This document shows positions 9,874-25,546 of a stretch of 64,000 nt of DNA, one piece after another. The stretch's first letter is position 1. The number at the start of each line of letters is the position of its first letter. The notes under the pieces were generated by a model. The model searched no databases and had not been told where the DNA came from. It saw nothing but the letters and a program-made list of their open reading frames with translations. The stretch comes from Massilia sp. MS-15 (lineage in GTDB: Bacteria; Pseudomonadota; Gammaproteobacteria; Burkholderiales; Burkholderiaceae_D). Position numbers and translations under genes: made by a program. The stretch covers positions 124,001 to 188,000 of the forward strand of contig NZ_JAIWIA010000022.1 of assembly GCF_020176695.1 (NCBI RefSeq), in the 5' to 3' direction.

Positions 9874-11586
9874 TCAGTGGGCCACGTCTGCCTCGGCCAC
9901 CGCAGCCGCCTGGGCGGGCTTGGCTGCGCGCCGGGCGCTCCCGGCGCGGGCCACGCGCGCCGGCTGGCCACCGCCTGCCAGCGCCGCCCGCGCCGGCTTG
10001 CGCGGCAGGGCCTGGACTGGCGCCTGGGACGGTGCCCCCTCGGCCAGGCGGAAGGTGTCGACCAGCTGTGCCAGCCCATCCGCCTGTTCGCGCATCGCGA
10101 TCGCCGCCGCCGCGGCCTGCTCGACCAGGGCCGCGTTCTGCTGGGTCACGTGGTCCATCTGCACGATCGCGTGGTTCACCTGCTCGATGCCTTCGCGCTG
10201 CTCGTCGCTGGCGGCCGCGATCTCGCCGATGATGTCCGAGACCCGCTTCACGCTCGACACCACTTCGTCCATCGTGCGGCCGGCCTGGTCCACCAGGCGC
10301 GAGCCGGTCTCGACCCGCGATACCGAGTCGCCGATCAGGTCCTTGATTTCGCGCGCCGCCGCGGCCGAGCGCTGCGCCAGGTTGCGCACCTCGCCCGCCA
10401 CGACCGCGAAGCCGCGCCCCTGCTCGCCGGCGCGTGCCGCTTCCACCGCCGCGTTCAGGGCCAGGATATTGGTCTGGAAGGCGATGCCGTCGATGACGCT
10501 GATGATGTCGGCGATCTTGCGCGATGCCTCGTTGATCGAGCCCATCGTCACCACCACCTCGGCCACCACTTCGCCGCCGCGCGCGGCGGTGTCGGCGGCG
10601 CTGGCGGCCAGCTGGTTGGCCTGGCGCGCATTGTCGGCATTCTGCTTGACGGTCGAGGTCAGCTCTTCCATCGATGAGGCAGTCTCTTCCAGCGTGCTGG
10701 CCTGCTGTTCGGTGCGGCTCGACAGGTCCTGGTTGCCGGCCGAGATCTCGCCGGCCGCGCTGGCGATGGTGCCGGTACCGGCGCGCACCTGGGCCACGAT
10801 CGACCCCAGCGAGGTATTCATGTCCTTCAGTGCGGCCATCAGCTCGCCCGCCTCGTCATTGGTACGCACCTTGACCTCGGTGCTCAGGTCGCCCTGCGCC
10901 ACCTTGCGCGCCAGCTGGACCGCACGGCGCAGCGGCACGCTGATGTTGCGGCCCAGCTGGTAGGCCATGAATACCGCGAGGATGGCGCCGACCAGGCCGC
11001 CCCCAACCAGGGTGCGGCGCATGGCCGACTGCAGGGATGCGATTTCCGCCGCCTGCTCGGCCAGCTCCGCCGTTTCGTCCGCCTTCAGCTGGGCGATCAC
11101 GACCCGCATGGCATCCATGCCGGCCTTGCCCTTGCCTTCGTGTTCGGCCCCGACCACGGCCGCCAGGTCGGCATCGCCGGCGCCGCGGCGCAGCGCGATG
11201 GCAGGATCGACCACCTGCGCCAGCCAGTCACGCTGGTGCCGGGCCAGCTGCTGCAGGCGGCCGCGCTGCGCCTCGTCGCCGGCGGTCAGCTCGAGCGACC
11301 TGGCAAGGTGGCGCTGGAAGGCGGTCTTGCCGGCGGTGTAGGGTTCCAGCGATGCCTCCTTGCCGGTCAGCGCATAGCCTCGCTGGCCGGTCTCGATGTT
11401 CACCAGCGCCAGCAGGGCCGCGTCGATTTCGGCCAGGGTCGCATGGTCGCGCAGGTTGGTCTCGTTGGCGGCGACCAGGGCGGTGAAATTGCCGTAGGCG
11501 AGGGCCACCACGATACTGGTGACGCCGACCAGGATGCCATAGCCGAGATAGAGGCGGGTCGCGATTTTCAGGTCAGAGAGCTTCAT
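9874..11586 (-). CDS. Methyl-accepting chemotaxis protein with CHASE3-type sensor
   Basis: A 570-residue chemoreceptor. It has one N-terminal membrane helix (about residues 11-30) and a periplasmic helical sensor containing [18 protein letters not shown], the CHASE3-like pattern. A second membrane helix near residues 190-212, a HAMP domain and the long methyl-accepting coiled coil follow. The highly conserved hairpin tip [21 protein letters not shown] is intact. The protein ends in an Ala/Arg/Pro-rich tail of about 60 residues without the NWETF-type CheR tether. It would feed the CheA/CheW pathway. No chemotaxis genes adjoin it, so it is an orphan receptor; the ligand is unknown. Confidence 0.94.
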   Translation of the reverse strand: MKLSDLKIATRLYLGYGILVGVTSIVVALAYGNFTALVAANETNLRDHATLAEIDAALLALVNIETGQRGYALTGKEASLEPYTAGKTAFQRHLARSLELTAGDEAQRGRLQQLARHQRDWLAQVVDPAIALRRGAGDADLAAVVGAEHEGKGKAGMDAMRVVIAQLKADETAELAEQAAEIASLQSAMRRTLVGGGLVGAILAVFMAYQLGRNISVPLRRAVQLARKVAQGDLSTEVKVRTNDEAGELMAALKDMNTSLGSIVAQVRAGTGTIASAAGEISAGNQDLSSRTEQQASTLEETASSMEELTSTVKQNADNARQANQLAASAADTAARGGEVVAEVVVTMGSINEASRKIADIISVIDGIAFQTNILALNAAVEAARAGEQGRGFAVVAGEVRNLAQRSAAAAREIKDLIGDSVSRVETGSRLVDQAGRTMDEVVSSVKRVSDIIGEIAAASDEQREGIEQVNHAIVQMDHVTQQNAALVEQAAAAAIAMREQADGLAQLVDTFRLAEGAPSQAPVQALPRKPARAALAGGGQPARVARAGSARRAAKPAQAAAVAEADVAH

Positions 11587-11772
11587 GGATGTCAGGCAGG
11601 TCTGTCTTGTTGGAGTAATGCCTGCAGGCAGGCGACCAGGAAAGAAACTTCAGGTTTGAAACATTCGCTCGATTATTACCGGAACATCGGATTAATGAAA
11701 AGCAAATTCTTGTGGTGGTGGGAAATGGAGACAGACGCTATGCAAGATGGCTGACGCAGACGCGCCCCGAGC

Positions 11773-11803
11773 AAAAAAAAACGCGAACCCGTGGGTTCGC
11801 GTT
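11773..11803 (-). terminator. Rho-independent terminator after topB
   Basis: On the minus strand a 10-bp stem (AACGCGAACC with GGTTCGCGTT; small loop around 11790-11793) is followed directly by eight or more T residues (the A-run at 11773-11780 on the plus strand). It lies 25 bp beyond the topB stop codon. This is the strongest classical terminator in the window. Confidence 0.9.
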
Positions 11804-11827
11804 CCTGTGATCGGCGGGGCGGTTTGC

Positions 11828-14509
<2,682 letters not shown>

Positions 14510-14792
14510 AGTGTTTCTCGGGTGCTCTATATATAAGTGGCTTTTGCCCGCGCATCATACATGCTCCCGGGCGAGACGGTTGTGAAAGCCGTAGTGTCTG
14601 AATAGTAACAGTCTCGATGGAGCGGCCAATGATAAGCGCGATCTCGCGCCTCCTGCAAGTGCGCACGGGCGCGCGGGCCAGCATGCCGCGGCCCTGCAGC
14701 CCCGCCACGGCCATGCTTGCGCGTGACAATGTGTGAGAATTCGGTGACGTCCGCACGCTAGACTGGACAACCTTCACCCTACCGGCTCCCCG

Positions 14793-16346
14793 ATGAAGCA
14801 ATTCCTGATCGCATTCCTGTATTGCCTGGCCGCGGCGGCGCAGGCCGCCGACGAGTTCAGCTTTTCCACGCCGCCCGGTCGCCATGGCGTCGGCCTCAGG
14901 ATCGTGCAGCAGTACGACCACACGCGCCAGTACAAGCCGCGGGTGGACATGCGCACCGGCGAGCCGGTCTCGGGCGAGCGTGCCCGCCCGGTCCAGGCGC
15001 TGGTCTGGTATCCGGCCGCGCGCGGCGGCACGCCGCTGAACTTCCGGAATTACATGGAGACCGTCCCCACCGAAGACGACTTCACGACCAGCGCGGCCGA
15101 GATCAAGCGCGTGACCGATGCACGCATCGACGGCTTCGCCGGCAAGCGCCGCGCCGCGCTGCTGCGCGAACTGGCCAGGCCGATGCTGGCGGTGCGCGAT
15201 GCCCGGCCGGCGAGCGGCAGCTTCCCGGTCGTGATCTATGCGCCAGGCTTTTCCGCCAGCGCCATGGAAAACAGCGACCTGTGCGAACTGCTGGCCAGCC
15301 ATGGCTACGTGGTGCTCGCCGCCGCCTCGATGGGCGCCCATACCCGCTCGATGACGGATGACCTGGAAGGCCTCGAGGCGCAGGTTGCCGACATCGCCTG
15401 GCTGATCGGCCATGCACGCACCCTGCCGGGGGCGGACACGAACCAGGTGGCGGTGGTCGGCTTCAGCTGGGGCGGCCTGGCGAATGTGCTGGCCGCGGCC
15501 AGGGACGACCGCATCAAGGCCATCGTCAGCCTGGACGGCTCGGTGCGCGGCACCCGTGAATGGGTCGACGGCGGCAAGGACGCGGCGAAGTACGTGACGC
15601 CGGCGCGGGTGGCGATCCCGATGCTGTTCGTGGGCCGCCGCCCGCCCACGATCGAAGAACTGAACCGCGCCGAGGTCGACACACGTTTTTCCTTCCTGAA
15701 CGAGATGCGCTGGTCCGACGTCTATATCACGACCATGCTGCCGATGAAACACATGGACTTCTCGTCCTACAGCGTGCGCGTGGGGCGCGAAGGCAGCTTT
15801 GGCGACTACACGCGCGCCGGGATCGCGCTCGCGCACAGCTGGGCCGCGCGCTACGCCCTGCGCTTCCTCGACGCTTACATCAAGGGCGACGCCAGCGCCC
15901 TGGCGTTCATGAACAATACCCCGGCCGCGAATGGCGCGCCGCCGCACATGATCCTCACCGATGTGCGGCGCAATGGCGGCAAGACCGCGCCGACGCGCGA
16001 GAACTTCGTGGCGCGACTGGGTAGCGAAGGCTTCGAGCACGCGATTGCCCTGCACCGGCAGTTCGCCGCGCAGGGGGCCGGCTTCACGCTCGGTGCGAAC
16101 GAGATCCATGGCTGGGGCTCGGCGCTGGCGGCGCGCGAGCGCTACGCGCAGGCGCGCGAGATCTTCCGTCTCGGCACCCACCTGTATCCGGACGAACCCT
16201 TCCTGCACCAGGGCCTGGCCGAGATGCAGGCGGAGTCGGGCCAGACGGCGGACGCCTTGCGCAGCTACCGGCGCGTGCTCGAACTCGCTCCGCAGCATGC
16301 TGCGGCGGCCGCGTTCGTACAGGCGCATGCCAGTATCCCGCCTTGA
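14793..16346 (+). CDS. Exported alpha/beta hydrolase with C-terminal TPR-like region
   Basis: A 517-residue exported protein with a short signal peptide (LYCLAAAAQAAD). The central part is an alpha/beta hydrolase of the dienelactone-hydrolase/PAF-acetylhydrolase-like type: YAPGFSASAMENSDLCE corresponds to the oxyanion strand, and the nucleophile elbow is GFSWGG near residue 227. The segment MKHMDFSS may hold the catalytic histidine. The final 90 residues (RYAQAREIFRLGTHLYPDE; ADALRSYRRVLELAP) form about two tetratricopeptide-like repeats. Substrate unknown. It interrupts the topB-smg pair on the opposite strand, so it may be a later insertion into that block. Confidence 0.82.
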   Translation: MKQFLIAFLYCLAAAAQAADEFSFSTPPGRHGVGLRIVQQYDHTRQYKPRVDMRTGEPVSGERARPVQALVWYPAARGGTPLNFRNYMETVPTEDDFTTSAAEIKRVTDARIDGFAGKRRAALLRELARPMLAVRDARPASGSFPVVIYAPGFSASAMENSDLCELLASHGYVVLAAASMGAHTRSMTDDLEGLEAQVADIAWLIGHARTLPGADTNQVAVVGFSWGGLANVLAAARDDRIKAIVSLDGSVRGTREWVDGGKDAAKYVTPARVAIPMLFVGRRPPTIEELNRAEVDTRFSFLNEMRWSDVYITTMLPMKHMDFSSYSVRVGREGSFGDYTRAGIALAHSWAARYALRFLDAYIKGDASALAFMNNTPAANGAPPHMILTDVRRNGGKTAPTRENFVARLGSEGFEHAIALHRQFAAQGAGFTLGANEIHGWGSALAARERYAQAREIFRLGTHLYPDEPFLHQGLAEMQAESGQTADALRSYRRVLELAPQHAAAAAFVQAHASIPP

Positions 16347-16362
16347 GGCCGGGCCACACGGA

Positions 16363-16390
16363 AAAGCAAACGGGGCCTTGCGGCCCCGTC
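16363..16390 (-). terminator. Terminator between smg and the alpha/beta hydrolase gene
   Basis: An 8-bp stem (ACGGGGCC 16371-16378, GGCCCCGT 16383-16390) with loop TTGC is followed on the minus strand by TTTGCTTTTCC. It lies 23 bp past the smg stop and 25 bp past the convergent hydrolase stop. The T-rich side serves smg best, although the hairpin may also slow plus-strand transcription. Confidence 0.75.
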
Positions 16391-16412
16391 GATGTGTCGG
16401 TGGTTCGTGTGC

Positions 16413-16871
16413 TCAGTGCAGCAGGCGCGGTTCCTGGTCGTCGTCGTCGCCGAACAGGTCGTCGAACATCAGCGCATCGGGCTCCTTGCCCTGGCTCCAC
16501 AGGACCATCAGCACGATGATCTTGAGCTTGCCCAGCGCCACCGGCGACTCGTCGCAGGCCAGCGCGCGTTCGATGACGATCTCGCGCTGGGTGGGGGTCA
16601 GCACCTTGGCGCTCTCGAGGAACTGGATGAAGCCGATCGCGGCCCTGCCCAGTTCGATGTACTCCTCATCCACGTAGTAGCGGATGCCGGTGCAGGCATC
16701 GATGGCGTCGGAAACTGCCGCTTCGGTCAGCCCGGACAGCCAGTCCAGCGCCTCGGAAATCTCGATGTCATCGAAACCGACGGCGGACAGCTTGCGTGCC
16801 AGGGCCGCCGGCTCGGGGCAGGCGTCAGGACGATAGTACGTCTCGTAGAGGTAGACCAGGATGTCGAACAT
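16413..16871 (-). CDS. smg: Smg family protein (DUF494)
   Basis: A 152-residue acidic helical protein of the Smg family, encoded beside dprA in many Beta- and Gammaproteobacteria; its biochemical role is not established. The family start [13 protein letters not shown] is present, as is the C-terminal [19 protein letters not shown] block, followed by a very acidic tail ([11 protein letters not shown]). I chose the ATG at 16871 because it gives the conserved N-terminus; the frame extends 16 codons further without homology. An AT-rich 259-bp gap separates it from dprA, longer than usual for this pair. Confidence 0.92.
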   Translation of the reverse strand: MFDILVYLYETYYRPDACPEPAALARKLSAVGFDDIEISEALDWLSGLTEAAVSDAIDACTGIRYYVDEEYIELGRAAIGFIQFLESAKVLTPTQREIVIERALACDESPVALGKLKIIVLMVLWSQGKEPDALMFDDLFGDDDDQEPRLLH

Positions 16872-17130
16872 AGTGACGCTACTGTAGCAGCTAAGCTCGC
16901 CGAGGCACAAGCCTGACACGTCCGGCCGTGCGCCAGGGATGGAAAACGTTGTTTCGTGGCCTTATTCGTTCATTCAGTTTTACCGTGATTTAACAAAATA
17001 GAGACTGCGCATTTCACAAAAATAACTCAGGAAGAATACTCTTTTTCGCATCTGCCCATGCGCATCGCATACGCTAGCATAGGTATGCTTCGGCCAGGCA
17101 GCGCCGCATGAGGCCGTATTGGCGCCTTGC
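16872..17130. other. AT-rich spacer between dprA and smg
   Basis: The stretch from about 16945 to 17095 is strikingly AT-rich for this genome. It contains TTTAACAAAATAG and CACAAAAATAACT segments and a block of CGCATnnG-like repeats (CATGCGCATCGCATACGCTAGCAT) near 17058-17082. No reading frame with coding character is seen. It probably holds the smg promoter on the minus strand, but no convincing -35/-10 pair could be fixed. Confidence 0.4.
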
Positions 17131-18270
17131 TCAGCAAGGACCGGCAGCGCGGGCACGGACCACCCGCTGCACGCGCCCGTCGGGCAGCCGCTCGAGCAGC
17201 CCGGCTAGCTCGAGCGCCAGCAGCTCGCCGGCGAGCCGGCCGGCATCGGCGCCGATCCGTCCCAGCAAGGCATCGGGTTCGACCGGATCGTGGCCCAGCG
17301 CCGCCAGCAGCCGGTCATGGCCGGCCGCGGGCGGCGGCGCGGCGGCACGCGCCAGGGGCGAGCAGCGCAGCGCCGCCAGCACCTCGTCCACCGTCTCGAC
17401 CAGCTGCGCCCCTTCGCGGATCAGCTGGTGGCAGCCCTTGGCCAGCGCTGAATGGATCGAGCCTGGCAGCGCGAACACCTCGCGCCCCTGCTCCGCCGCC
17501 ATCTGCGCCGTGATCAATGAGCCGGACTGTGCCGCCGCCTCGACCACCAGCACGCCGGCCGCCATGCCACTGATGATGCGGTTACGGCGCGGGAAATTGC
17601 CCGCGGCCGGAGGCGTGCCGAGCGGGTATTCGCTGACGATGCAGCCTCCCTCGGCAATGCGGTGCGCCAGGGCGCGGTTGCGCGCCGGGTAGACCCGGTC
17701 GGCCCCGGTGCCGATCACGGCGATGGTCGAACCGGGACCGCGCAGTGCGCCTTCGTGGGCCGCCGTATCGATGCCGAGCGCCATGCCGGACACCACGCAC
17801 AGGCCGGCGTGCGACAGCGCTTCGGCAAAGCCTTCCGCATTCGCCCTGCCCTGCGCGCTGGCGTTGCGGCTGCCGACCACGGCGATCATTGGTTCGCCCA
17901 GGCGTTCACGCTGGCCGTTTATATGGAGCAGCAGGGGCGGATCGGGAATGTGGCGCAGGGCCGCAGGATAATCGGCGTCGTCCAGCGTGAGCAGGTGGTG
18001 CCCGGGCGCAGCCAGCCAGTCCAGCGTGCGCGCGATGCGCTCCGTGAGCGCGGGTGGGGATGGCGCGCACAGGGCGGCGGCCTGGGCCGCCGGCACGTGG
18101 GCAGCAAGGGCCGCCTGGCCGGCCCTGAAGATCGCGGCGGGCGAGCCGAAGGCGGCCAGCAGCTTGCGCGCGCCGCGCACGCCCACCCCTTCCGTGCCTT
18201 CCAGCCTGATCCAGTCGGCGAAGGCTTGATGGTCCGCGGGGCTGGAGGGAGGGAAGGCCGTGTCTTGCAC
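17131..18270 (-). CDS. dprA: DprA, DNA-processing/ssDNA-protecting protein
   Basis: Loads RecA on incoming single-stranded DNA during natural transformation; also widely conserved in non-competent species. The 379-residue protein has an N-terminal SAM-like helical region and the Rossmann core with IAVVGSRNASAQG, VSGMALGIDTAAHEGAL (the G-x-A-x-G-I-D-x-x-A-H motif) and FPRRNRIISG. It ends with a winged-helix DML1-like domain. It is followed by smg and preceded by a LysM gene whose stop lies only 12 bp away, so lysM-dprA is probably one transcript. Confidence 0.94.
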   Translation of the reverse strand: MQDTAFPPSSPADHQAFADWIRLEGTEGVGVRGARKLLAAFGSPAAIFRAGQAALAAHVPAAQAAALCAPSPPALTERIARTLDWLAAPGHHLLTLDDADYPAALRHIPDPPLLLHINGQRERLGEPMIAVVGSRNASAQGRANAEGFAEALSHAGLCVVSGMALGIDTAAHEGALRGPGSTIAVIGTGADRVYPARNRALAHRIAEGGCIVSEYPLGTPPAAGNFPRRNRIISGMAAGVLVVEAAAQSGSLITAQMAAEQGREVFALPGSIHSALAKGCHQLIREGAQLVETVDEVLAALRCSPLARAAAPPPAAGHDRLLAALGHDPVEPDALLGRIGADAGRLAGELLALELAGLLERLPDGRVQRVVRARAAGPC

Positions 18271-18282
18271 GCTAGGCTGGTT

Positions 18283-19386
18283 TCATTCAGGTGATTTGGC
18301 CACGTCGCCGACTTCGACCGGCGCCGACACTTGCATGATCAGACCATACGAGACATTGCTGAACACGCGGAAGATGAACAGGCTGCCATATTGCTCGTCG
18401 GGCAGCTTGATCTGCTTCCTGCCCATGCCGAGCACGCCCTTGCTGTCCGGGTCCGGCACCGTTCTTCCGAGATGATAAAGCTGCAGCACCGAGCCGACAT
18501 CGAGTCCGTCAAGGGAACCGCGGTTGACCGTGACGACCTGGCTCTGGCCGGCATAGGTCACGCCGGCATAGATCGACATCACGCGCCCATCGACCGGCTG
18601 CGCCGGCGCATGCGGCATGTAGTTGCGCACTGGCGCCGGCGGCATCGGCAGCAGCAGGTCGCCCACGCCCATTTCCTGGCGCGTCTCGGCGACCCGGAAG
18701 CTGTGCGCATCCACGCCCGGCGCGGCTTCGCGGTCGAGCGTGACGCTGCCGAGGTAGGCCGCTTCGTGCGCCAGCACCTTGCCGGTCTGCGGATCCTTCA
18801 GCGGACCGCTGGGACGGAACACCTGGAAGGTCCGGCCACCGCCCAGCGCGCCCTTGACGTAGACGCGGTCGCCCGTGCCCAGGTACACCCGGCCTTCCTG
18901 CGACGCCACGATGCGCGGCGCACTGGCCAGGGCGCCGGCTTCCACCAGCAGCGGCTGGGTCAGGTAGGGTTCGATGCTGCCGGCCCGGATCGACTGCACG
19001 GCATCGCGTTCGAGCGGCTCGGTGCGCACCTGCGGCGACAGCTTCAGCAGCGGCGGCTGCCCTGTCCCGTCGCTGCCCGGACGGCTCAGCGACAGGCGTC
19101 CGCGCGCGCGGTCGAAATAAATGATTTGGCCCGGGTAGATCCAGTGCGGGTTGCGGATCTCGTCGCGGTTCATGCCCCATACCTGGGGCCAGCACCAGGG
19201 ATTCTGCAGGAAGGTGCCGGAGATGTCCCACAGGGTATCGCCCTTGACGACCAGGTGCTGGTCGGGAGCGTTCGGGCGGAAGCTGCATGCACTTGCCGGC
19301 GTAACAGCCTGGACCGGACTAGCCACGGCAAGCGCGGCCAGCGCCGTGGCAGCAGCGCGGGTCACGACTGTGCTAAAATTTTTCAT
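18283..19386 (-). CDS. LysM-domain cell-wall-binding protein
   Basis: A 367-residue exported protein with a signal peptide (ALAALAVASPVQAVTP). One LysM module follows at about residues 42-95, with DQHLVVKGDTLWDISGTFL at its start and NPHWIYPGQIIYF at its end; it should bind peptidoglycan. The remaining 270 residues are beta-rich, without a hydrolase motif. This gene type precedes dprA in many Betaproteobacteria. It is divergent from def across a 275-bp gap that must hold both promoters. A competence or division-linked role for the LysM protein is suggested only by position. Confidence 0.9.
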   Translation of the reverse strand: MKNFSTVVTRAAATALAALAVASPVQAVTPASACSFRPNAPDQHLVVKGDTLWDISGTFLQNPWCWPQVWGMNRDEIRNPHWIYPGQIIYFDRARGRLSLSRPGSDGTGQPPLLKLSPQVRTEPLERDAVQSIRAGSIEPYLTQPLLVEAGALASAPRIVASQEGRVYLGTGDRVYVKGALGGGRTFQVFRPSGPLKDPQTGKVLAHEAAYLGSVTLDREAAPGVDAHSFRVAETRQEMGVGDLLLPMPPAPVRNYMPHAPAQPVDGRVMSIYAGVTYAGQSQVVTVNRGSLDGLDVGSVLQLYHLGRTVPDPDSKGVLGMGRKQIKLPDEQYGSLFIFRVFSNVSYGLIMQVSAPVEVGDVAKSPE

Positions 19387-19661
19387 TGCTTACGTCCGTC
19401 ATGTGTCCGTGGATTGCGGCTTTGACACCGGATGGCTGGCGGCGCACGCCTTGGCGCTGATCGTCCCGCTGAAATGCAGCGCGGCGCTCCACTGTGATCG
19501 ATAAAGTTTGCGTGCTAAAGGTTGCCGTACTGAATCAAATTCTGCACATAAATCCCTGAACTAGCAAGACAAACCGCGTCCTGCCGCGGCGCCAGTGTGT
19601 TGCATTTCCGTACGCGTGCGCGAACCTTATTGAACTGATATTTCCTCTTGATTTCTTGACC
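19387..19661. promoter_or_regulatory. Divergent promoter region lysM/def
   Basis: A non-coding gap between two divergent start codons. The right half (from about 19500) is AT-richer than its surroundings, with TTGCGTGCTAAAGG and TTGAACTGATATTTCC stretches just before def. Promoters for both operons are expected here, but no single -35/-10 pair stands out. The def ATG at 19662 follows TTTCTTGACC and has a weak ribosome binding site. Confidence 0.4.
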
Positions 19662-20201
19662 ATGGCCCTACTGAAGATCCTCCGCTACCCCGATCCACGC
19701 CTGCACAAGGTGGCCAAGCCCGTGACCGAATTCGGCACCGAACGCCTGCGCCAGCTGGTCAAGGACATGGCCGAGACCATGTACGATGCACCGGGCGTCG
19801 GCCTGGCCGCCACCCAGGTCGACGTGCACGAGCGCGTGCTCGTCATCGACGTGAGCGAAACCACCGACCAGCTGATGGTCTTCGTCAACCCGGACATCAC
19901 CTGGGCCAGCGAAGAAAAGCAGGTCTACGACGAAGGCTGCCTGTCGGTGCCTGGCATTTACGACGGCGTCGAGCGTCCTGCGCGCGTGAAAGTCAAGGCC
20001 TATGACGTCGAAGGCAAGGAGTTCGAACTCGAGGCCGACGGCCTGCTGGCGGTGTGCATCCAGCACGAGATGGACCACCTGATGGGCAAGGTCTTCGTCG
20101 AATACCTGTCGCCGCTCAAGCGCAACCGCATCAAGGCCAAGCTGCAGAAGGAAGAGCGCGGCATGGAGCGCGACGCCCAGCGCGCCGGCGCCCGCCGCTG
20201 A
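19662..20201 (+). CDS. def: Peptide deformylase
   Basis: Removes the N-terminal formyl group from nascent proteins; an iron/zinc enzyme acting at the ribosome exit. The 179-residue protein has all three motifs: GVGLAATQ (about residues 45-52), EGCLSVPG with metal ligand C93, and [10 protein letters not shown] with H135, catalytic E136 and H139. I chose the ATG at 19662 giving [14 protein letters not shown], the usual family start. It is followed within about 10 bp by fmt, the enzyme that puts the formyl group on, so the two form a def-fmt operon. Confidence 0.97.
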   Translation: MALLKILRYPDPRLHKVAKPVTEFGTERLRQLVKDMAETMYDAPGVGLAATQVDVHERVLVIDVSETTDQLMVFVNPDITWASEEKQVYDEGCLSVPGIYDGVERPARVKVKAYDVEGKEFELEADGLLAVCIQHEMDHLMGKVFVEYLSPLKRNRIKAKLQKEERGMERDAQRAGARR

Positions 20202-20211
20202 CAGGGTGCCG

Positions 20212-21159
20212 ATGAAAGTCGTCTTCGCCGGCACGCCCGAGTTCGCCGCCTGCGCCCTGCGCGCCCTGCACGAGGCGGGCTTCGAGATTCCCCTGGTCCT
20301 GACCCAGCCCGACCGGCCGGCCGGGCGCGGCATGCAGTTGCAGGCGTCCAGCGTGAAGCAGTACGCGCTGGAGCATGGCATGGAGGTGGCGCAGCCGCTG
20401 TCGCTGCGCATGGACAGCAAGGATCCGCAGCGCGCAACTGAAGCGCGCGCCGCGCACGAACGCCTGCTCGCGCTTGACTACGACGTGATGGTGGTGGCGG
20501 CCTATGGCCTGATCCTGCCGCGCAGCACGCTCCACATCAGGCCCTGCATCAACATCCACGGTTCGCTGCTGCCGCGCTGGCGTGGCGCCGCGCCGATCCA
20601 CCGCGCCATCGAAGCGGGCGACTGCGAGACCGGCGTCACCATCATGGGCATGGAGGAAGGCCTGGACACCGGCCCGATGATGCTGGTGGAGCGCGTGCCG
20701 ATCGCCGACACCGACACCACCGGCAGCCTGCACGACAGGCTGGCCGAACTGGGCGGGCGCATGATCGTCGACGCGCTGCGCAGGATGGAAGCGGGCGTGC
20801 TGGAGGCCGTGCCGCAGCCGGCGGACGGCGTGACCTATGCCGCCAAGATCAGCAAGGAAGAAGCGAAGCTCGATTTCAGCCTGCCGGCCGAGCTGCTGTG
20901 GCGCCGGGTGCGCGCCTTCAATCCCTTCCCCGGTGCGCACGGGATGGTCGATGGCGTGGCGGTGAAGGTATGGAATGCCGTACTGGCCGAAGGCAGCGGA
21001 GCACCGGGCGCGGTGCTGGCGGCCGACACGCAAGGTGTCGTGGTGGCCTGCGGCGGCGGTGCGTTGCGCATGACCGAACTGCAAAAGCCAGGTGGCAAGC
21101 GCCTGGCGGCGCCGGACTTCCTCAAGAGTTTCCCGCTCAGCGGAAAAATCTTCTCGTAG
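20212..21159 (+). CDS. fmt: Methionyl-tRNA formyltransferase
   Basis: Transfers a formyl group from 10-formyl-tetrahydrofolate to initiator Met-tRNA. The 315-residue protein starts [19 protein letters not shown] and contains the catalytic-site signature [18 protein letters not shown] (N, H, D triad region). A C-terminal tRNA-binding domain ends [16 protein letters not shown]-like. The ATG at 20212 has ACAGGG upstream; a GTG six bases earlier is a possible alternative. It is second in the def-fmt operon. Confidence 0.96.
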   Translation: MKVVFAGTPEFAACALRALHEAGFEIPLVLTQPDRPAGRGMQLQASSVKQYALEHGMEVAQPLSLRMDSKDPQRATEARAAHERLLALDYDVMVVAAYGLILPRSTLHIRPCINIHGSLLPRWRGAAPIHRAIEAGDCETGVTIMGMEEGLDTGPMMLVERVPIADTDTTGSLHDRLAELGGRMIVDALRRMEAGVLEAVPQPADGVTYAAKISKEEAKLDFSLPAELLWRRVRAFNPFPGAHGMVDGVAVKVWNAVLAEGSGAPGAVLAADTQGVVVACGGGALRMTELQKPGGKRLAAPDFLKSFPLSGKIFS

Positions 21160-21218
21160 TACACGCTGTCGCAGCACGGCCGGCACTGGCTGGCTGGCGC
21201 TGCGACGCTCGCTTTCCC

Positions 21219-21248
21219 AAAAAAGAAAATCGGGGCATTCGCCCCGAT
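21219..21248 (-). terminator. Rho-independent terminator after the BrnA-like gene
   Basis: An 8-bp stem (ATCGGGGC 21229-21236, GCCCCGAT 21241-21248, loop ATTC) is followed on the minus strand by TTTTCTTTTTTGGG. It starts 4 bp past the stop of the small minus-strand gene at 21252. It also lies 70-90 bp beyond the fmt stop, so it may separate the convergent fmt transcript. Confidence 0.85.
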
Positions 21249-21251
21249 CGC

Positions 21252-21482
21252 TCACTGCTGCTGCGATGCCGCAGCGCGCTGCGCATCCATGTATTCGCGC
21301 AGCACCTGGTTGATGCGGGTCTGGTAACCCGGGCCTGCCGACTTGAACCACTCCAGCATGTCCACGTCCAGGCGAATCGTCACGATCTGCTTGACGCCAT
21401 TGACTGGCGACTTCAGGGCAACAGCCGGTTCTTCGATACGGTTCACCGGTTGCTCCCAATCCGGCTCATACTCTTTGTTCAT
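21252..21482 (-). CDS. BrnA-like antitoxin (ribbon-helix-helix), no BrnT partner
   Basis: A 76-residue protein whose C-terminal half, VTIRLDVDMLEWFKSAGPGYQTRINQVLREYM, shows the BrnA pattern (R-L-D-x-D-x-L-x-W-F, then G-x-G-Y-Q-T-R-I-N-x-V-L-R). BrnA proteins are DNA-binding antitoxins that neutralise the BrnT RNase and repress their own operon. brnT normally lies immediately upstream of brnA; here the upstream DNA is only a 254-bp gap before metH with no toxin gene. A clean terminator follows. It is therefore an orphan antitoxin or a repurposed regulator. Confidence 0.75.
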   Translation of the reverse strand: MNKEYEPDWEQPVNRIEEPAVALKSPVNGVKQIVTIRLDVDMLEWFKSAGPGYQTRINQVLREYMDAQRAAASQQQ

Positions 21483-21537
21483 GCAATCATCCCGTTAAAA
21501 GCTTCGCCAACAATGTGGCGACGAGTTAATTGTAGTC

Positions 21538-21626
21538 CGTGTATGTAACGTAAAGATTGCGGAAGCGCCAGGTTTTGTAACATTGTGTATCAATACAGCC
21601 GATACATACATAAAGATACATACACG
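21538..21626. promoter_or_regulatory. Cluster of TGTAT/ATACA motifs between the BrnA-like gene and metH
   Basis: A perfect 10-bp inverted repeat, CGTGTATGTA at 21538-21547 and TACATACACG at 21617-21626, encloses two further motifs. One is a short palindrome TGTATCAATACA (21586-21597); the other is a direct repeat of GATACATAC (21601-21609 and 21615-21623). The set lies 55-145 bp upstream of the BrnA-like start and 110-200 bp upstream of metH. A ribbon-helix-helix regulator often binds such repeated short motifs, so this may be its operator; that is inference. Confidence 0.5.
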
Positions 21627-21680
21627 AAACCGTTATTTGCGCGCTTTTCGGGTCAGCCTGAGCGTCGCGGCGTCCTGACG

Positions 21681-21686
21681 TATAAT
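21681..21686 (+). promoter_or_regulatory. Possible metH -10 box
   Basis: A TATAAT hexamer lies 51-56 bp before the metH start. The -35 region 17 bp upstream (around CTGAGC) is poor, so either an activator is needed or the box is fortuitous. No cobalamin, SAM or SAH riboswitch pattern could be recognised in the 254-bp leader. Confidence 0.35.
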
Positions 21687-21736
21687 CGTTGACCGCCCAA
21701 CAGTAAACGGCCTGTCAAGCCGTAGAAAGACGACCC

Positions 21737-25507
<3,771 letters not shown>

Positions 25508-25546
25508 CTTCAGCCGCCGCTGTATGCCAGTCAGTGAAGGGCCATC

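Noticed and set aside
14520-14792. Small reading frames in the gap between topB and the alpha/beta hydrolase
   Set aside because: They have no ribosome binding site, no recognisable motif and overlap likely promoter sequence (TATATATAG on the minus strand before topB).
21483-21736. Riboswitch (cobalamin, SAM or SAH) in front of metH
   Set aside because: No B12-box or known riboswitch core could be recognised; only the short TGTAT/ATACA repeats and a TATAAT stand out.
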